NCBI GenBank assembly: GCA_963801985.1
Contig: CAWDGV010000012.1
Location: forward strand, 248,001 to 312,000
DNA length: 64,000 bases
Reading direction: 5' to 3'
Source: JABDQZ01 sp963801985
GTDB lineage: Bacteria > Pseudomonadota > Gammaproteobacteria > Chromatiales > Chromatiaceae
Below, piece by piece: positions 63,661 to 64,000 of the stretch. Position 1 is the stretch's first letter; every line of letters begins with the position of its first letter. A model generated the notes under the pieces. That model was not told where the DNA came from. It ran no database searches and worked only from the letters and a program-made list of their open reading frames with translations. The position numbers and the translations under genes are program-made.

Positions 63661-63722
63661 CAAAGGACACTCAAGCCATTGATGTTTGTGACTTAGTGTC
63701 CTTTGTGATCTTTGTGGTGAAA
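63661..63722. repeat. CACAAAG-type intergenic repeat, copy 2 with hairpin
   Basis: CAAAGGACACTCAAG pairs with CTTAGTGTCCTTTG with one unpaired base, giving a stem around ATTGATGTTTGTGA, followed by GATCTTTGTGGTGA, the inverse of copy 1 (59991). It lies 11 bases past the stop of the minus-strand DsrC-like gene and could also serve as a 3' mRNA stem for it, though it has no T run. Confidence 0.6.
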
Positions 63723-63733
63723 AGCGGGCTGGA

Positions 63734-64000
63734 TCAGTAACCGCCTTTACGAGCTACATAAGGCAAACCAGCAATACGGTTACCCTGTTTGCTGGGAGCC
63801 AGCGGGAAAAGTTTATACAGATCTTTGCTGCTTAACTTTTTGCCCCAGATCGCAGACATGCCTTTGTTAATGGCACGTTCCATCGGCTGGTTGTTGTTGT
63901 TATTGAAGTATTCATCGCGCAGAAAATTTAAAACATCCATATGTTCCTGGGTCAGTTCACTCATGGTTTCATCAGCTGCTGCGAGTGCCTTCGCAACATC
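63734..64000 (-). CDS. DsrC/TusE-family protein lacking both cysteines, 5' end beyond window
   Basis: The frame is open to the window edge (DVAKALAAADET before MSELTQEH), so the true start is outside; 88 residues are seen. LTQEHMDVLNFLRDEYF and YKLFPLAPSKQGNRIAGLP align with the DsrC/TusE fold (LTEEHW..INFLR..., LF.YGPAKQACR.AGLP). In DsrC two C-terminal cysteines carry the sulfur; here the first is Asn (KQGNR) and the end is VARKGGY with no Cys. It cannot relay persulfide sulfur as DsrC does, so a regulatory or binding role is likely. The family assignment is firm from pattern alone. Confidence 0.82.
   Translation of the reverse strand, partial: DVAKALAAADETMSELTQEHMDVLNFLRDEYFNNNNNQPMERAINKGMSAIWGKKLSSKDLYKLFPLAPSKQGNRIAGLPYVARKGGY

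Overview
The window looks like chromosomal DNA from a sulfur-oxidising gammaproteobacterium with moderate GC. Evidence: a pheT-ihfA-merR string of the usual gammaproteobacterial type, hspQ, a flavocytochrome c sulfide dehydrogenase (fccAB), a sulfur-globule-like envelope protein, a DsrC-family protein at the right edge, and a cytoplasmic NAD-linked [NiFe] hydrogenase (hoxFUYH plus its protease hoxW). The genus cannot be fixed from the sequence alone. No phage, integrase, insertion sequence, rRNA or CRISPR array was seen.

Layout. 1-1.6 kb: end of pheT, ihfA and a MerR regulator. 1.7-4.5 kb: a lipoprotein, hspQ, tRNA-Pro(GGG), a DUF3465 protein and a membrane EEP-family phosphodiesterase. 4.7-17.5 kb: c-di-GMP signalling. 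It has a membrane GGDEF-EAL protein, a PAS-GGDEF protein and one tight six-gene run: binding protein, CHASE-PAS-GGDEF-EAL, ABC ATPase, FtsX-type permease, HlyD adaptor, small CxxC protein. Two look-alike single-TM coiled-coil proteins follow. 18-21.5 kb: a ThDP enzyme resembling acetolactate synthase, paired with an unrecognised GT-A-like protein. 21.6-31.9 kb: the lithotrophy block, with sulfur-globule-like protein, hox operon, fccAB, a Met-rich secreted protein, a DsbA-fold oxidoreductase and a rhodanese. 31.9-35.0 kb: two adjacent genes (GGDEF-EAL sensor and lipase-like hydrolase) broken by many small indels. 35.2-38.1 kb: three-gene proton-translocating transhydrogenase (pnt). 38.2-51.4 kb: TolC-like/SPOR fusion, hrpA, a kinase/ATPase, a DEAD-box helicase and several small conserved genes. 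51.5-58.9 kb: a VWA membrane protein with an acidic partner, a BepA-like M48 protease, and a MoxR ATPase/VWA-metallopeptidase pair. 59-64 kb: small uncharacterised genes, two 2OG-Fe(II) oxygenases (one frameshifted), two kinds of intergenic repeat, and a DsrC-like protein without cysteines.

How it fits together. FccAB would oxidise sulfide and reduce c-type cytochrome, sulfur could be stored in globules, Hox would exchange electrons between H2 and NAD(H), and Pnt would turn NADH into NADPH using the proton gradient. The many c-di-GMP proteins suggest switching between motile and attached life. 

For follow-up the strongest leads are the ThDP/GT-A pair, the paired coiled-coil membrane proteins behind a possible leader terminator, the lipoprotein form of FccA, the cysteine-less DsrC paralogue, and the repeat placed inside the hox operon. 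Isolated single-base frameshifts at about 53.6 and 63.05 kb, plus the indel cluster at 32-35 kb, should first be tested as possible sequence errors.
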